DNA of 64,000 nucleotides from Mycobacterium simiae (lineage in GTDB: Bacteria; Actinomycetota; Actinomycetes; Mycobacteriales; Mycobacteriaceae). The notes beneath the pieces were generated by a model. That model was not told the origin of the DNA and did not search any database. It saw only the letters and a program-made list of their open reading frames with translations. Each line of letters starts with the position of its first letter. Position 1 is the stretch's first letter. Below are positions 1 through 7,514 of the stretch, in pieces. The position numbers were made by a program, and so were the translations under genes. The stretch lies in the NCBI RefSeq assembly GCF_010727605.1, contig NZ_AP022568.1, positions 5,642,001-5,706,000 on the forward strand, given 5' to 3'.

Positions 1-672
1 GATCGTCGGCAGTCCCAGCATCGCGGGATTCTCGCTGAACGTGACGGCGTGAAAACCGCGATCGGCATTCTCATAAATCATCTTGGCGCCCAGCTCGGGG
101 TCCAGCAGCCACGGCAACTGGCACGGGATGATGCGTTGGGGATACGACCCCGCCCACACCTCGAGGTGCCAGTCGTTCCACGCGCGGACCGAGGCCAGCG
201 CCAGGTCCCGGTCCGTGGTGACCTGCTGCAGCCGCTGACCTGCGAAGCCGGGCAGGAAGGACGGAAAGTTGAGCGACGCGTAAATGCCATTGAGATCCAT
301 GTCTTTGACGCGCGCATGGATATCCCACGCGCCCCTGCGCATCTCGTCGAATCGGACCGGTTCGAAGCCGTACTCCGATACCGGACGCCCGACCACCGCG
401 TTGAACCCGACATTGGGCAGTTCCCGGCCGTCGTACACCCACGTCTGACCGCCGCCGTCGGTCTCGACGACCCGCGGCGCCCGATCCGAGAATTTTCGTG
501 GCAGCCGGCCCGTGAACGTGTCCGGCGGTTCCACGATGTGGTCGTCAACCGAGATCACGGTGTACCGGCGCGCCGCCCGGGGCGGATCCGGCAGAAACGT
601 GACCGACCGCTCGTCTCCGGTCTTGGCGGTGGTGAAGTTGAGATCGGTCGCCAGCTCGTCAATCGACTTCAC
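1..672 (-). CDS. Amidohydrolase-family metal-dependent hydrolase (C-terminus off the window)
   Basis: The reading frame is open from a GTG at 672 to the left edge (224 codons, no stop), so the C-terminal part is missing. An AGGAGG ribosome site lies about 5 nt upstream of the GTG. The residues VISVDDHIVEPPDTF near position 35 are the usual start of the amidohydrolase-2 TIM barrel (a D-x-H form of the metal site), and GFHAVTFSENPAML near the break is typical of the same family. Members are hydrolases or non-oxidative decarboxylases of cyclic or aromatic acids. It lies about 50 nt downstream of the aldolase and CoA-ligase genes on the same strand, so it is probably the third gene of a catabolic operon. 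The substrate is unknown. Confidence 0.85.
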   Translation of the reverse strand, partial: MKSIDELATDLNFTTAKTGDERSVTFLPDPPRAARRYTVISVDDHIVEPPDTFTGRLPRKFSDRAPRVVETDGGGQTWVYDGRELPNVGFNAVVGRPVSEYGFEPVRFDEMRRGAWDIHARVKDMDLNGIYASLNFPSFLPGFAGQRLQQVTTDRDLALASVRAWNDWHLEVWAGSYPQRIIPCQLPWLLDPELGAKMIYENADRGFHAVTFSENPAMLGLPTI

Positions 673-722
673 GATCAACCTCCTCGCCGGGCGGGGTGCC
701 GCTGCTGCGCTTCCAACCGGAT

Positions 723-1496
723 TCAGGTAAGCACATCAGGATCCGCTTTGATGGTCATCCGCGCCGCGCCGGCCCAATACACGCCCGCGGCCCGTTCGAT
801 CAGCGATCGCTGCATGCCCACCATGTCGGACCAGTTCATCTGCAGGGGTTCCTGGCCGGTGAGCATGACGTCGTAGGCCAGCTTGCACACCCGTTCTATC
901 GACGCCGCTCGGTATACCGCCTCCGCCAGATTCCGGCCGGTAGCGATGACGCCGTGGTTGGCCAAAACGGTCAAATTGGCATTGCCGATCCGTGCCGCGA
1001 GATCCGCCGCGCGCGACGGGCTATCGACCTCGCCGTCGTAGGTGTCGACCAGACACAAATCGTCGAGGAACAGCGAACCGGTCTGATGCACCAGTTCGGG
1101 CAGCCTGCCCAACGCGGACAGCACGCAGACCCAATAGGGGTGGTTGTGGATGACCACCCGCGCATCCTCACGCACCCGGTGTAGCTCGGTGTGGATGTGA
1201 ATCGCCGGAGTGACGTCCCACCGGCCGCGGACAAGCCGCGCGTCGCCATCCACCACGCAGATGTCGGACGCCGTGAGCTCCTGCCACCACAGGCCCCACG
1301 GGTTGACCAACATGTCGGTTTGTCCGTCGAGCTGCCAGGTGATGTGTCCGGCCATGTTCTCGGCGAACCCGGTGCCGGCCAGATGGCGAAAGGCGATCGC
1401 CAGCGCCTGTTCATGAGTCAGCTCGACACCGATCGGCGGCACCACGGACGGCGCCCACACTTGCAGACCACCCCGACGGGGACTAGGCGTGTTCAT
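723..1496 (-). CDS. Class II aldolase/adducin-family protein
   Basis: 257 residues, a normal length for the family. The fold is recognisable from AGHITW near residue 49, the zinc-ligand run HIHTELH and IHNHPYW near residues 100-120, and a third histidine in LANHGVIATG. Family members are zinc-dependent aldolases or decarboxylases acting on hydroxy-keto acids or sugar phosphates. The start codon lies inside the end of the upstream CoA ligase (14 nt overlap with 1483), indicating translational coupling. With the ligase and the amidohydrolase it suggests breakdown of a CoA-activated acid, but the substrate cannot be inferred. Confidence 0.9.
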   Translation of the reverse strand: MNTPSPRRGGLQVWAPSVVPPIGVELTHEQALAIAFRHLAGTGFAENMAGHITWQLDGQTDMLVNPWGLWWQELTASDICVVDGDARLVRGRWDVTPAIHIHTELHRVREDARVVIHNHPYWVCVLSALGRLPELVHQTGSLFLDDLCLVDTYDGEVDSPSRAADLAARIGNANLTVLANHGVIATGRNLAEAVYRAASIERVCKLAYDVMLTGQEPLQMNWSDMVGMQRSLIERAAGVYWAGAARMTIKADPDVLT

Positions 1497-3105
1497 GGTC
1501 GGCCTCCATCCTTGCTCGAATATCTTGGCGCAGTTCGCCTTTGGCGATCTTGCCGCCGGATGACCGGGGTAGTTCGTCCACCACGATGAGACGTTCGGGC
1601 AGCAGTTCCTTGGAGACGCCCAGCATCAGCAGGTGGTCGACGAGTTCGCGCAAGTCGACGCTCGCCGAGTCGACGAGTTCGGCATACAGGCAAACTCGTT
1701 CACCGAACACCGGGTCGGGCATTGCCACCGCCGCGGCCAGCGCGATCGCGGGGTGGGTCAGCGCGGCGTCCTCCACCTGCGCGGCACTGATGTTCTTGCC
1801 CCCACGCAGGATGAAGTCGGACGTCCGGCCGGTGACCGTGAGGTATCCGTCGGCGTCGAGCTCGCAGACATCGCCCATCAACATCCATCCGTCGGGGGTG
1901 AAGAGCTTGTCGTGGTCGGTACCGCCAAGATAGCCGAGGCTCGTCGCCGGTCCCCGGCAGGCAGGCTGGCCACGGCCCGTCGCGGTGACATCGCGGTCGC
2001 CGTCGAAGAGCCGGACCGACATCTCGGGAACGATCCGGCCGGCGGTGCGCAGTCTGCGGTCCCGCGAGTCGTCGACCGTGGTCGCGCTGAGCAAGCCGGT
2101 CTCATTTGAGCCGTAGAACTGCAGGATCTTCGCCCCGGTGCGTTCTTCGAACTCCGCGGCTGGCCGGTACGGTATGGCTTCGCCCCCGGTGAACACCACC
2201 CGCAACGAACTCAGGTTCGTCTCCCGGAACGCCGGCTCAGCCAGCAACATGGTCAACTGGGAACTGACGCAACACAATACGGTCACGTGGTGTCGGGCTA
2301 TCGCCGCGCACGCCGCCTTGGCGGAGAAGCGCTGCAGGATTACCGTAGCGGCACCGAGGTAAATCGGGGTGGTGTGGCTGGTCCAAATTCCAAATCCGAA
2401 AGGCATGGGAATGACGGGCAAGAACACATCGGCTGAGGTCAACAGTCCGTTCGCGACGGCCTTCTGGTGAAAGTAGTACCAACGGTTCTGGGTGTGCACG
2501 ACGCATTTCGGCAGACCCGTGGTCCCAGACGTGGAGTTGATCAGAAATACGTCGTCGGCGCCGAGTTGAACGTCGATTCCGATCGGTGTGGCCGCCGCTT
2601 CGACGTCCAGGCGCAGCGGTCCCGCGTGCCGGTGCAAAACCAGCACGGGCACCGCGGAGTCGGCCGCGGCCCGGGCCGCGGCCGCCCGATGCGTCTCATC
2701 GCTGATCAGAACCTTCGGCTCGGTATTGCCCAGCAGCGCGCCCACTTCCCGGACGCCGGCCCGCGCTCCGATGCCCACCACGACGGCGCCACAGCGCTCG
2801 ATTGCGACGAATAGGACATGGATGGCCGCGCAGTCGCCGTGCCACACCGCGACGCGCCCACCGCGACCTATACCGGCAGCCGACAGCTGTTCGGCCAAAG
2901 AGGTTGCTACCGCGTCGAATTCGCGCCATGTCAGGCAGGAGCCGGGCTCGTCGGAATAGGCGCGACACTCTGGTGATCGTTCGGCGTTGCGACGCACCGC
3001 ATCCGAGAGCGTCGATTCGGACCACCAGCCGGCCGCGCGGAATCGGGCCGGGTCCTCGTCGGTGAATGCCGGCGAGCCCATGGTGTTCAGCTCACCAGCG
3101 CTCAT
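1483..3105 (-). CDS. Class I adenylate-forming acyl/aryl-CoA synthetase
   Basis: An ATP-dependent acid:CoA ligase of about 540 residues, normal for the family. Visible motifs are the nucleotide loop STSGTTGLPK near residue 190, GSNETG, the hinge TGRTSDFILRGGKN near 435, and the C-terminal catalytic lysine in SSGGKIAKGE. I place the start at the ATG at 3105 rather than the in-frame TTG at 3111, because TATCAT sits exactly 6 nt before that ATG and there is no ribosome site, which suggests a leaderless mRNA. It heads a co-directional operon with the aldolase and amidohydrolase. It probably activates an aromatic or branched acid; the chain type cannot be read from the sequence. Confidence 0.9.
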   Translation of the reverse strand: MSAGELNTMGSPAFTDEDPARFRAAGWWSESTLSDAVRRNAERSPECRAYSDEPGSCLTWREFDAVATSLAEQLSAAGIGRGGRVAVWHGDCAAIHVLFVAIERCGAVVVGIGARAGVREVGALLGNTEPKVLISDETHRAAAARAAADSAVPVLVLHRHAGPLRLDVEAAATPIGIDVQLGADDVFLINSTSGTTGLPKCVVHTQNRWYYFHQKAVANGLLTSADVFLPVIPMPFGFGIWTSHTTPIYLGAATVILQRFSAKAACAAIARHHVTVLCCVSSQLTMLLAEPAFRETNLSSLRVVFTGGEAIPYRPAAEFEERTGAKILQFYGSNETGLLSATTVDDSRDRRLRTAGRIVPEMSVRLFDGDRDVTATGRGQPACRGPATSLGYLGGTDHDKLFTPDGWMLMGDVCELDADGYLTVTGRTSDFILRGGKNISAAQVEDAALTHPAIALAAAVAMPDPVFGERVCLYAELVDSASVDLRELVDHLLMLGVSKELLPERLIVVDELPRSSGGKIAKGELRQDIRARMEADHEHA

Positions 3106-3167
3106 TACCAAATGATAGGAAAACGGCGCGGAATTACGGTGACCGACGCTGCGGCTGCCCGACCCGG

Positions 3168-3479
3168 TTAGGGATTCTGCGGTCTGGCCGCCGGATGCTG
3201 CGACGTGGTCGCCGTGACCGGGTGGTGGTGCTGCATGGGCCGGGGCGGGTTGATCGGACCGCAGTTCAGACCGATGATGCAGCCGCCGCCGCCGCCGGCG
3301 GGTTCCACCAGTAGGGCGGCCCCGCCGTTGGTGTTGACCGAGGGCGTAGCCGCTGAGGCCACATTGCTTGTTGGCGCCGTGGCGCTGATCGGCGATTCGC
3401 CGGCACCGCTGATTGCCAGGGCCAGTACGGCCACCCCGCCACCCAGCGCTGCGAGCGTAGCGCCCGCTCTTTTCTTCAT
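3168..3479 (-). CDS. Small exported two-cysteine protein, tandem paralog 1
   Basis: 103 residues beginning MKKRAGATLAALGGG, then an alanine/leucine-rich hydrophobic stretch typical of a signal peptide. A low-complexity Ala/Thr/Ser region follows, then GGGGGCIIGLNCGPINPPRP near residues 63-82, then a His/Pro tail. The CIIGLNCG block recurs in the three following genes. The ATG is preceded by TAAACT with a 7-nt spacer and no Shine-Dalgarno, so translation is probably leaderless. I do not recognise a described family. Possibilities are a disulfide-bonded secreted peptide, a metal-binding peptide or a processed precursor. Function is unknown. Confidence 0.75.
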   Translation of the reverse strand: MKKRAGATLAALGGGVAVLALAISGAGESPISATAPTSNVASAATPSVNTNGGAALLVEPAGGGGGCIIGLNCGPINPPRPMQHHHPVTATTSQHPAARPQNP

Positions 3480-3486
3480 GTGCGCG

Positions 3487-3492
3487 AGTTTA
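3487..3492 (-). promoter_or_regulatory. -10 hexamer of leaderless promoter, paralog 1
   Basis: Read on the minus strand this is TAAACT, fitting TANNNT. Seven bases separate it from the ATG, which places the expected transcription start at or next to the first codon base. Confidence 0.6.
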
Positions 3493-3612
3493 CGTACTTG
3501 GTACACGGAATGTACTCAGCGGCAACGTGAATCGTCTGTGGGTCAGCTGTGATGACGCTTGGTGGTGTGCTCACGCGCGCCGGTGCCGACGTGTGAGCTA
3601 CCCACCGGGCGA

Positions 3613-3939
3613 CTAGGGACTGTGCGGAGTGGGCGCGGCGTTCTGCGGGCCGTGTCCAAGTGTCGGCGGACGGTGCGGCGGTGGCGGCTTCGGGGGGTTG
3701 ATCGGCCCGCAGTTCAAGCCGATGATGCAACCCGGGCCGCCGCCGACGGGGTGAACTGGCAGTGCACCGCCGTCGCCAGGGACCGAGGGCGACGAAATCG
3801 CACCGGTCGGAATAGCCGCCGCCGCGCTCAACGACGGCCGCTGGGCACCCCCTACGCCTCCGGCGGCGACGCCGACCATGACGAGCACGGCGAGGCCGCT
3901 GGACAATGCGGATGCGGATTTGCTAGCACGAATTCCCAC
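3613..3939 (-). CDS. Small exported two-cysteine protein, tandem paralog 2
   Basis: 108 residues, GTG start. The N-terminus MGIRASKSASALSSGLAVLV aligns by eye with paralogs 3 and 4 (basic residues, SKSA, then a hydrophobic helix), consistent with a signal peptide. The motif GCIIGLNCGPINPPKP lies near residues 70-86, followed by a Pro/His-rich tail. A perfect TACAAT lies 7 nt before the GTG, as in paralogs 3 and 4. The gene sits 134 nt upstream of paralog 1 on the same strand and has its own promoter, so the array need not be one operon. Function is unknown. Confidence 0.75.
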   Translation of the reverse strand: MGIRASKSASALSSGLAVLVMVGVAAGGVGGAQRPSLSAAAAIPTGAISSPSVPGDGGALPVHPVGGGPGCIIGLNCGPINPPKPPPPHRPPTLGHGPQNAAPTPHSP

Positions 3940-3946
3940 TGCGCCG

Positions 3947-3952
3947 ATTGTA
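3947..3952 (-). promoter_or_regulatory. -10 hexamer TACAAT, paralog 2
   Basis: Minus-strand TACAAT with a 7-nt spacer to the GTG start. The same hexamer and spacing occur at paralogs 3 and 4. Confidence 0.65.
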
Positions 3953-3980
3953 GTCCGCCCGCGCGGCGCGGCGGCGCTGA

Positions 3981-4304
3981 CTACATCTCGTGCGCCGGGA
4001 TCGGTCTGTTGGGCACCCGCGCGCCCTCCTGCTGCTGAGGTGCAAGACGCGGTGGGTTCTGGGGGGCCGGTGGTCGCGGCGGGTTGATGCGCCCGCAGTT
4101 CAGGCCGATGATGCAGCGGCTCGACCCCGCGGGTTCGACCGTCAACGCACTGTCGCCGCTCGCGGGCGCCGAGACCATCGTGGACCCAGCGGCGGCAACG
4201 TGGATCGGCAACGCAGCGGTAGGGCCAACGACTCCGGCGGCCAGGGCCAGCACGGCCATGCCGCCACCCAACACTGATGCTGATTTGCTGATGCGGTTTC
4301 TCAC
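3981..4304 (-). CDS. Small exported two-cysteine protein, tandem paralog 3
   Basis: 107 residues from a GTG at 4304. I chose this start because TACAAT lies 7 nt upstream and because it gives an N-terminus (VRNRISKSASVLGGGMAVLA) that lines up with the other copies. The open frame itself extends further upstream, but that part looks non-coding. A signal-peptide-like helix is followed by an Ala/Ser region and SSRCIIGLNCGRINPPRP near residues 61-78, where Arg replaces the Pro seen after NCG elsewhere. The tail is Pro/Gln-rich. No function is recognised. Confidence 0.75.
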   Translation of the reverse strand: MRNRISKSASVLGGGMAVLALAAGVVGPTAALPIHVAAAGSTMVSAPASGDSALTVEPAGSSRCIIGLNCGRINPPRPPAPQNPPRLAPQQQEGARVPNRPIPAHEM

Positions 4305-4311
4305 GAGCCCA

Positions 4312-4317
4312 ATTGTA
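4312..4317 (-). promoter_or_regulatory. -10 hexamer TACAAT, paralog 3
   Basis: Minus-strand TACAAT, 7 nt before the GTG start at 4304, with no Shine-Dalgarno between. Confidence 0.65.
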
Positions 4318-4353
4318 CTTAACCGCGGCGCGCGGGCCACGTGTCGCAGCCGA

Positions 4354-4707
4354 CTACAGCGCGTTTGCCGGGACCCGCTTATCGGTCGACGGCGCGGCCT
4401 GTGGCCGGGGGGCAAGACGCGGCGGATTGGTCACCGCCGGCGGCCGGGACGGCCTGATCGGGCCGCAGTTCAGGCCCACGATGCAGTTGTTGCCGCCCTC
4501 GGCGCGCAGCGATAGCGGTGCGCCCATCGGGTCGTTCAGCCAGCCGCAACAATCATCCGGCGAGGGCGCCGCAGGAACGATAGTCGGCGAAGGGGCGGTG
4601 GCGTAGCTTTGTGGAATCGTCACGCCGATGGCACCGCCGAGGCCGAGCGTCAGCACCGCCGCACATCCGGACGCCGCCCCAATCGACTTCACTGTGCAAT
4701 TACGCAC
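4354..4707 (-). CDS. Small exported two-cysteine protein, tandem paralog 4 (with extra CC pair)
   Basis: 117 residues from a GTG at 4707, chosen because TACAAT lies 7 nt upstream. An in-frame GTG at 4692 is an alternative. A hydrophobic N-terminal helix (AAVLTLGLGGAIGVTI) is followed by a spacer containing an adjacent cysteine pair (DDCCGW) absent from the other three copies. The shared block then appears as NNCIVGLNCGPIRPSRP near residues 74-90. The tail is Pro/Arg-rich. This is the most diverged copy and is the first of the array on the minus strand. The extra cysteines suggest a second disulfide or a metal site, which is inference. Confidence 0.72.
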   Translation of the reverse strand: MRNCTVKSIGAASGCAAVLTLGLGGAIGVTIPQSYATAPSPTIVPAAPSPDDCCGWLNDPMGAPLSLRAEGGNNCIVGLNCGPIRPSRPPAVTNPPRLAPRPQAAPSTDKRVPANAL

Positions 4708-4714
4708 GCATCGA

Positions 4715-4720
4715 ATTGTA
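4715..4720 (-). promoter_or_regulatory. -10 hexamer TACAAT, paralog 4
   Basis: Minus-strand TACAAT, 7 nt before the GTG start at 4707. Confidence 0.65.
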
Positions 4721-4857
4721 ATGGCCCGGCGCGCCCATGGGTAGGCCCGCAGCCTTGCTGGTTGGAAGCATCCCGGCCACTGCGGTGTTTGGTCGCAAAC
4801 ATGGTGATGGCGCGCCGCCCGGTGCACACGGGGGCGCCGGCAAAGGAGGACGATTTC

Positions 4858-5739
4858 ATGAGCCACGTTGAGGTAGCCCGGCTGCTCGCAAAGCACATGG
4901 CAGCTGGCCGTCGCTTCACCGCCGCCGCGATCTCGTCGTTCGTCCTGGACGATGGCCCCGCCGACGCAGCGCCGGTGGTGTGCGTACACGGAGTTCCGGC
5001 TTCAGCCTTCCTGTACCGCAAAGTGCTACCCGAATTGGCGTCCCGAGGTTTGCGCGGAATCGCCATCGACCTGCCCGGGCTCGGCCTGGCCGACCGTCCC
5101 GACGATGCCGACTACACCTGGACGGGGCTGGGCCGCTGGTTGCTGGCAGCGATCGACGAGTTGGAACTCGAACACTTCCACCTGGTGCTGCACGACATCG
5201 GCGGTCCCATCGGGTTCGAGGTGGCCAACGCGGTACCCGACCGGGTGCTGTCGATGACGCTGTTGAACACCATTATCGAGGTGGAGTCGTTCCATCGGCC
5301 ATGGCCGATGGAACCCTTCGCCCACCCGTTGCTCGGCGAGGCGTGGCTCGCGTCGCTGCGCATCCCGGGAACATTCCTGTCGATCATGCGACTGGTCGGC
5401 GTGAGTCGTCATGTCCCGGCCGCGGAGATCATGTGCTGGAAGCCGTTGCTGTTCGGCGACGACGGCGGGCGGGCGTTTCTGAACATCATGCGCGGCTTCG
5501 AGCTGACCGCCGCCAAACAACAGCTGTATCTGGACGTGCTGCGCGACAGCCGCTACCCGGTGCAGGTGGTCTGGGGAGCCCGCGACAAGATGCTGCCGTG
5601 GCACCGCTACGGCGTCCAGGCTCAGCGCGCCGCTGGCCTGCAAGATCCAATCACGCTGCCTGCCAAGCATTTTCTGCAAGAAGATTACCCGCGTGAGATC
5701 GCCGAGGCGGTGTACCGGCTGACCCAGCGGAAAGGTTAG
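4858..5739 (+). CDS. Alpha/beta hydrolase with Asp nucleophile (haloalkane dehalogenase / epoxide hydrolase type)
   Basis: 293 residues from an ATG preceded by AAAGGAGGA. The oxyanion segment VCVHGVPAS lies near residue 41. The nucleophile elbow LVLHDIGGPIGF (near residue 105-116) carries Asp instead of Ser, as in haloalkane dehalogenases and epoxide hydrolases. A C-terminal catalytic His is plausible in AKHFLQED, and the WGARDKMLP segment is the usual strand 6-7 region. Such enzymes hydrolyse carbon-halogen bonds or epoxides through an ester intermediate in the cytoplasm. The fold is secure; dehalogenase versus epoxide hydrolase is not decided. Confidence 0.88.
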   Translation: MSHVEVARLLAKHMAAGRRFTAAAISSFVLDDGPADAAPVVCVHGVPASAFLYRKVLPELASRGLRGIAIDLPGLGLADRPDDADYTWTGLGRWLLAAIDELELEHFHLVLHDIGGPIGFEVANAVPDRVLSMTLLNTIIEVESFHRPWPMEPFAHPLLGEAWLASLRIPGTFLSIMRLVGVSRHVPAAEIMCWKPLLFGDDGGRAFLNIMRGFELTAAKQQLYLDVLRDSRYPVQVVWGARDKMLPWHRYGVQAQRAAGLQDPITLPAKHFLQEDYPREIAEAVYRLTQRKG

Positions 5740-5788
5740 CGGCCACGGCCTTACCCTCGAGCTCGGTCACCCTCGTATTGTCAGCGCT

Positions 5789-6640
5789 GTGCTGATCGGG
5801 TTTCTCCTCGCACTGGGTTGTTCGGTGTGTTACGGCGCGGCCTCGGTGCTGCAGGCCGTAGCGGCCCGCTCGGTGGAAGCCGGCGGCACGTCCGGTGTGG
5901 ACGCGGCATTGCTGTGGCGCGCCATCCGGCAGTGGCGATATGTCGCGGGCATCGCCCTGGACGGGCTGGGCTTCGTGCTGCAGGTGCTGGCGCTGCGCCT
6001 GGTGCCGATCTATGTCGTCGCCGCGGCGCTGGCCGCCTCGATCGCGGTGACCGCGCTGGTGTCGGTGTGGGTGCTGTCCGCTCGGTTATCGCGAGCCGAG
6101 TGGGTGGCCGTCGGGGTGGTTTGTGTCAGCCTGGCCGCGCTGGCTGCTGCCGCTGGGCCCGGACACTTCCGCCACGGCCCCGCCGGGCTCGGTTGGGCCT
6201 TGATCGGCGTGGTCGCCGCTCTCTTCCTCGGCGGTGCCGCCGCCGGTTGGCTGCGCGACCGGGAACGCGCCCTGGCCCTGGGGCTCGCCGCCGGAACCGG
6301 GTTCGGTGTGGTGGAAATCGGGGTGCGCCTGGTCGACGAGATCGATCCCACCAAGGCCGCCTTCTACGCCAACCCGGCGCTGTACGCGGCGGCCGGCGGC
6401 GGCCTCGCGGGGTTTCTGTTGTTCACCTCGGCGTTGCAACGGGGATCCGTCACCACCACCGTGGCCGCGATGGTCGTCGGGGAAACCATCGCGCCCGCAC
6501 TGGTCGGGGTGGTGTGGCTGGGCGACACCGCCCGGCCGGGCTGGAGCTGGCTGGTCATCGTGGGGTTCGTCGTCGCGGTGGCCGCGACGTTGCTGCTGGC
6601 CCGCTTCGGTGAAGCCCCTAACCCCGCGGAAGCCGGCTGA
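5789..6640 (+). CDS. DMT/EamA-like multispanning membrane permease
   Basis: 283 residues with about nine to ten hydrophobic helices and no long soluble domain; the N-terminus LLALGCSVCYGAASVLQA is typical of DMT-superfamily proteins found in mycobacteria. The start is a GTG with TATTGT exactly 7 nt upstream, so the transcript is probably leaderless. It sits 50 nt downstream of the hydrolase gene but with its own promoter. The transported substrate is unknown. Confidence 0.8.
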   Translation: MLIGFLLALGCSVCYGAASVLQAVAARSVEAGGTSGVDAALLWRAIRQWRYVAGIALDGLGFVLQVLALRLVPIYVVAAALAASIAVTALVSVWVLSARLSRAEWVAVGVVCVSLAALAAAAGPGHFRHGPAGLGWALIGVVAALFLGGAAAGWLRDRERALALGLAAGTGFGVVEIGVRLVDEIDPTKAAFYANPALYAAAGGGLAGFLLFTSALQRGSVTTTVAAMVVGETIAPALVGVVWLGDTARPGWSWLVIVGFVVAVAATLLLARFGEAPNPAEAG

Positions 6641-6917
6641 ACCACTGCGTTACGGCCCCCGAAACCGGTTGCGCCGCAGCCGAAGCAGCCGATACGTCGA
6701 TGGTGTGCGCCAGTTCCCGCCGAACCAGCTTCGCACCGGTCTTGCGGCGAAACGGTGTGGCGGAACGCGTGAACCTCGTCGAGCCACGCGCCTAGTCCGG
6801 CGTCGAGTTTCGAGGTGCACTTGCCCACCCGGGTCCATTTCCGCCAGCCGCGCCAGCGTCCGAGATCGCTGACAGTCGTCATTGACGGGTGTCAGTGACG
6901 TCGGGTACGTTGCTGGC

Positions 6918-7514
6918 ATGCCATCGCCGGTGACGAACACCAGGGAGGCACAGCGACTCCAGACCCGCGCCCGCCTGTTCGACGCCGCCGTGGCCGAGAT
7001 CGCGCAGTGCGGATTGGCGGGCGCAGACGTCGCCGCTATCGCCGCGGCCACCGGGGTGTCCCGCGGCACCTTCTACTTCCACTTCCCGACCAAAGAGCAT
7101 GTGCTGCTCGAGCTGGAGCGAGCCGAAGAGGCCAAAATCGTCGCCAAGCTCGCCACGAGCCGCAAAGCCGGCGGCTTGCGGTCGATGCTGACGATGCTGA
7201 TTCGTCAGGTATTGGCCGCCGAGGAGCGGCTCGGACCGGTGGTTTTCAGGGACATGCTGGCGCTGCACTTTTCGGCGACGCGCCCGATCGAAGACGAAAC
7301 CGCCGAGCACCCGCTCGCCGGGTTCGTCATCGCCACCATCGAAGACGCGCGGGCCGCGGGATGCCTGCGCCGCGACGCGGACGCCGCCGAACTCGGCGTG
7401 ATCTTCTTGACCGGCCTGTTCGCCTTGCTCGTCACCACCGCAAGCACCAAAACACGTGCCGCCCTCTTGGACCGCTACGTCACAACCATTGTTCACGGAA
7501 TGGAGACACCATGA
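6918..7514 (+). CDS. TetR-family transcriptional regulator
   Basis: 198 residues. The N-terminal helix-turn-helix is clear: RLFDAAVAEIAQCG, then ADVAAIAAATGVSRGTFYFHF (split here over residues 33-56), then PTKEHVL. The ATG at 6918 is chosen over an upstream frame extension because TACGTT lies 6 nt before it. Just upstream lies TGACGGGTGTCA (about 6891), a short inverted repeat that could be its operator. The stop overlaps the ATG of the next gene (ATGA), so the pair is co-translated and the regulator probably controls it. Confidence 0.88.
   Translation: MPSPVTNTREAQRLQTRARLFDAAVAEIAQCGLAGADVAAIAAATGVSRGTFYFHFPTKEHVLLELERAEEAKIVAKLATSRKAGGLRSMLTMLIRQVLAAEERLGPVVFRDMLALHFSATRPIEDETAEHPLAGFVIATIEDARAAGCLRRDADAAELGVIFLTGLFALLVTTASTKTRAALLDRYVTTIVHGMETP

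Larger units (their letters stand above)
3168..4720 (-). repeat. Tandem array of four diverged small-gene copies with their promoters
   Basis: Four head-to-tail units of roughly 370-420 nt each contain a TANNNT hexamer, a 7-nt gap, a signal-peptide coding start and a block encoding C-[IV]-[IV]-G-L-N-C-G-x-I. The resemblance covers both promoter and coding parts, which points to whole-unit duplication followed by divergence. Confidence 0.7.

Noticed and set aside
3168..4707. RiPP biosynthetic cluster around the two-cysteine proteins
   Set aside because: No radical-SAM, lanthipeptide, YcaO or dedicated protease gene lies near; only the repeated small genes are present. Kept as a possibility, not a call.
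5818..6612. Long plus-strand ORF inside the permease gene
   Set aside because: Out-of-frame Arg/Gly-rich shadow typical of GC-rich DNA.
6641..6917. tRNA or small RNA in the gap before the TetR gene
   Set aside because: No cloverleaf, CCA end or conserved RNA motif found by eye.
6650..7069. Minus-strand ORF overlapping the TetR gene
   Set aside because: Mirror of the TetR frame; Arg-rich shadow composition.
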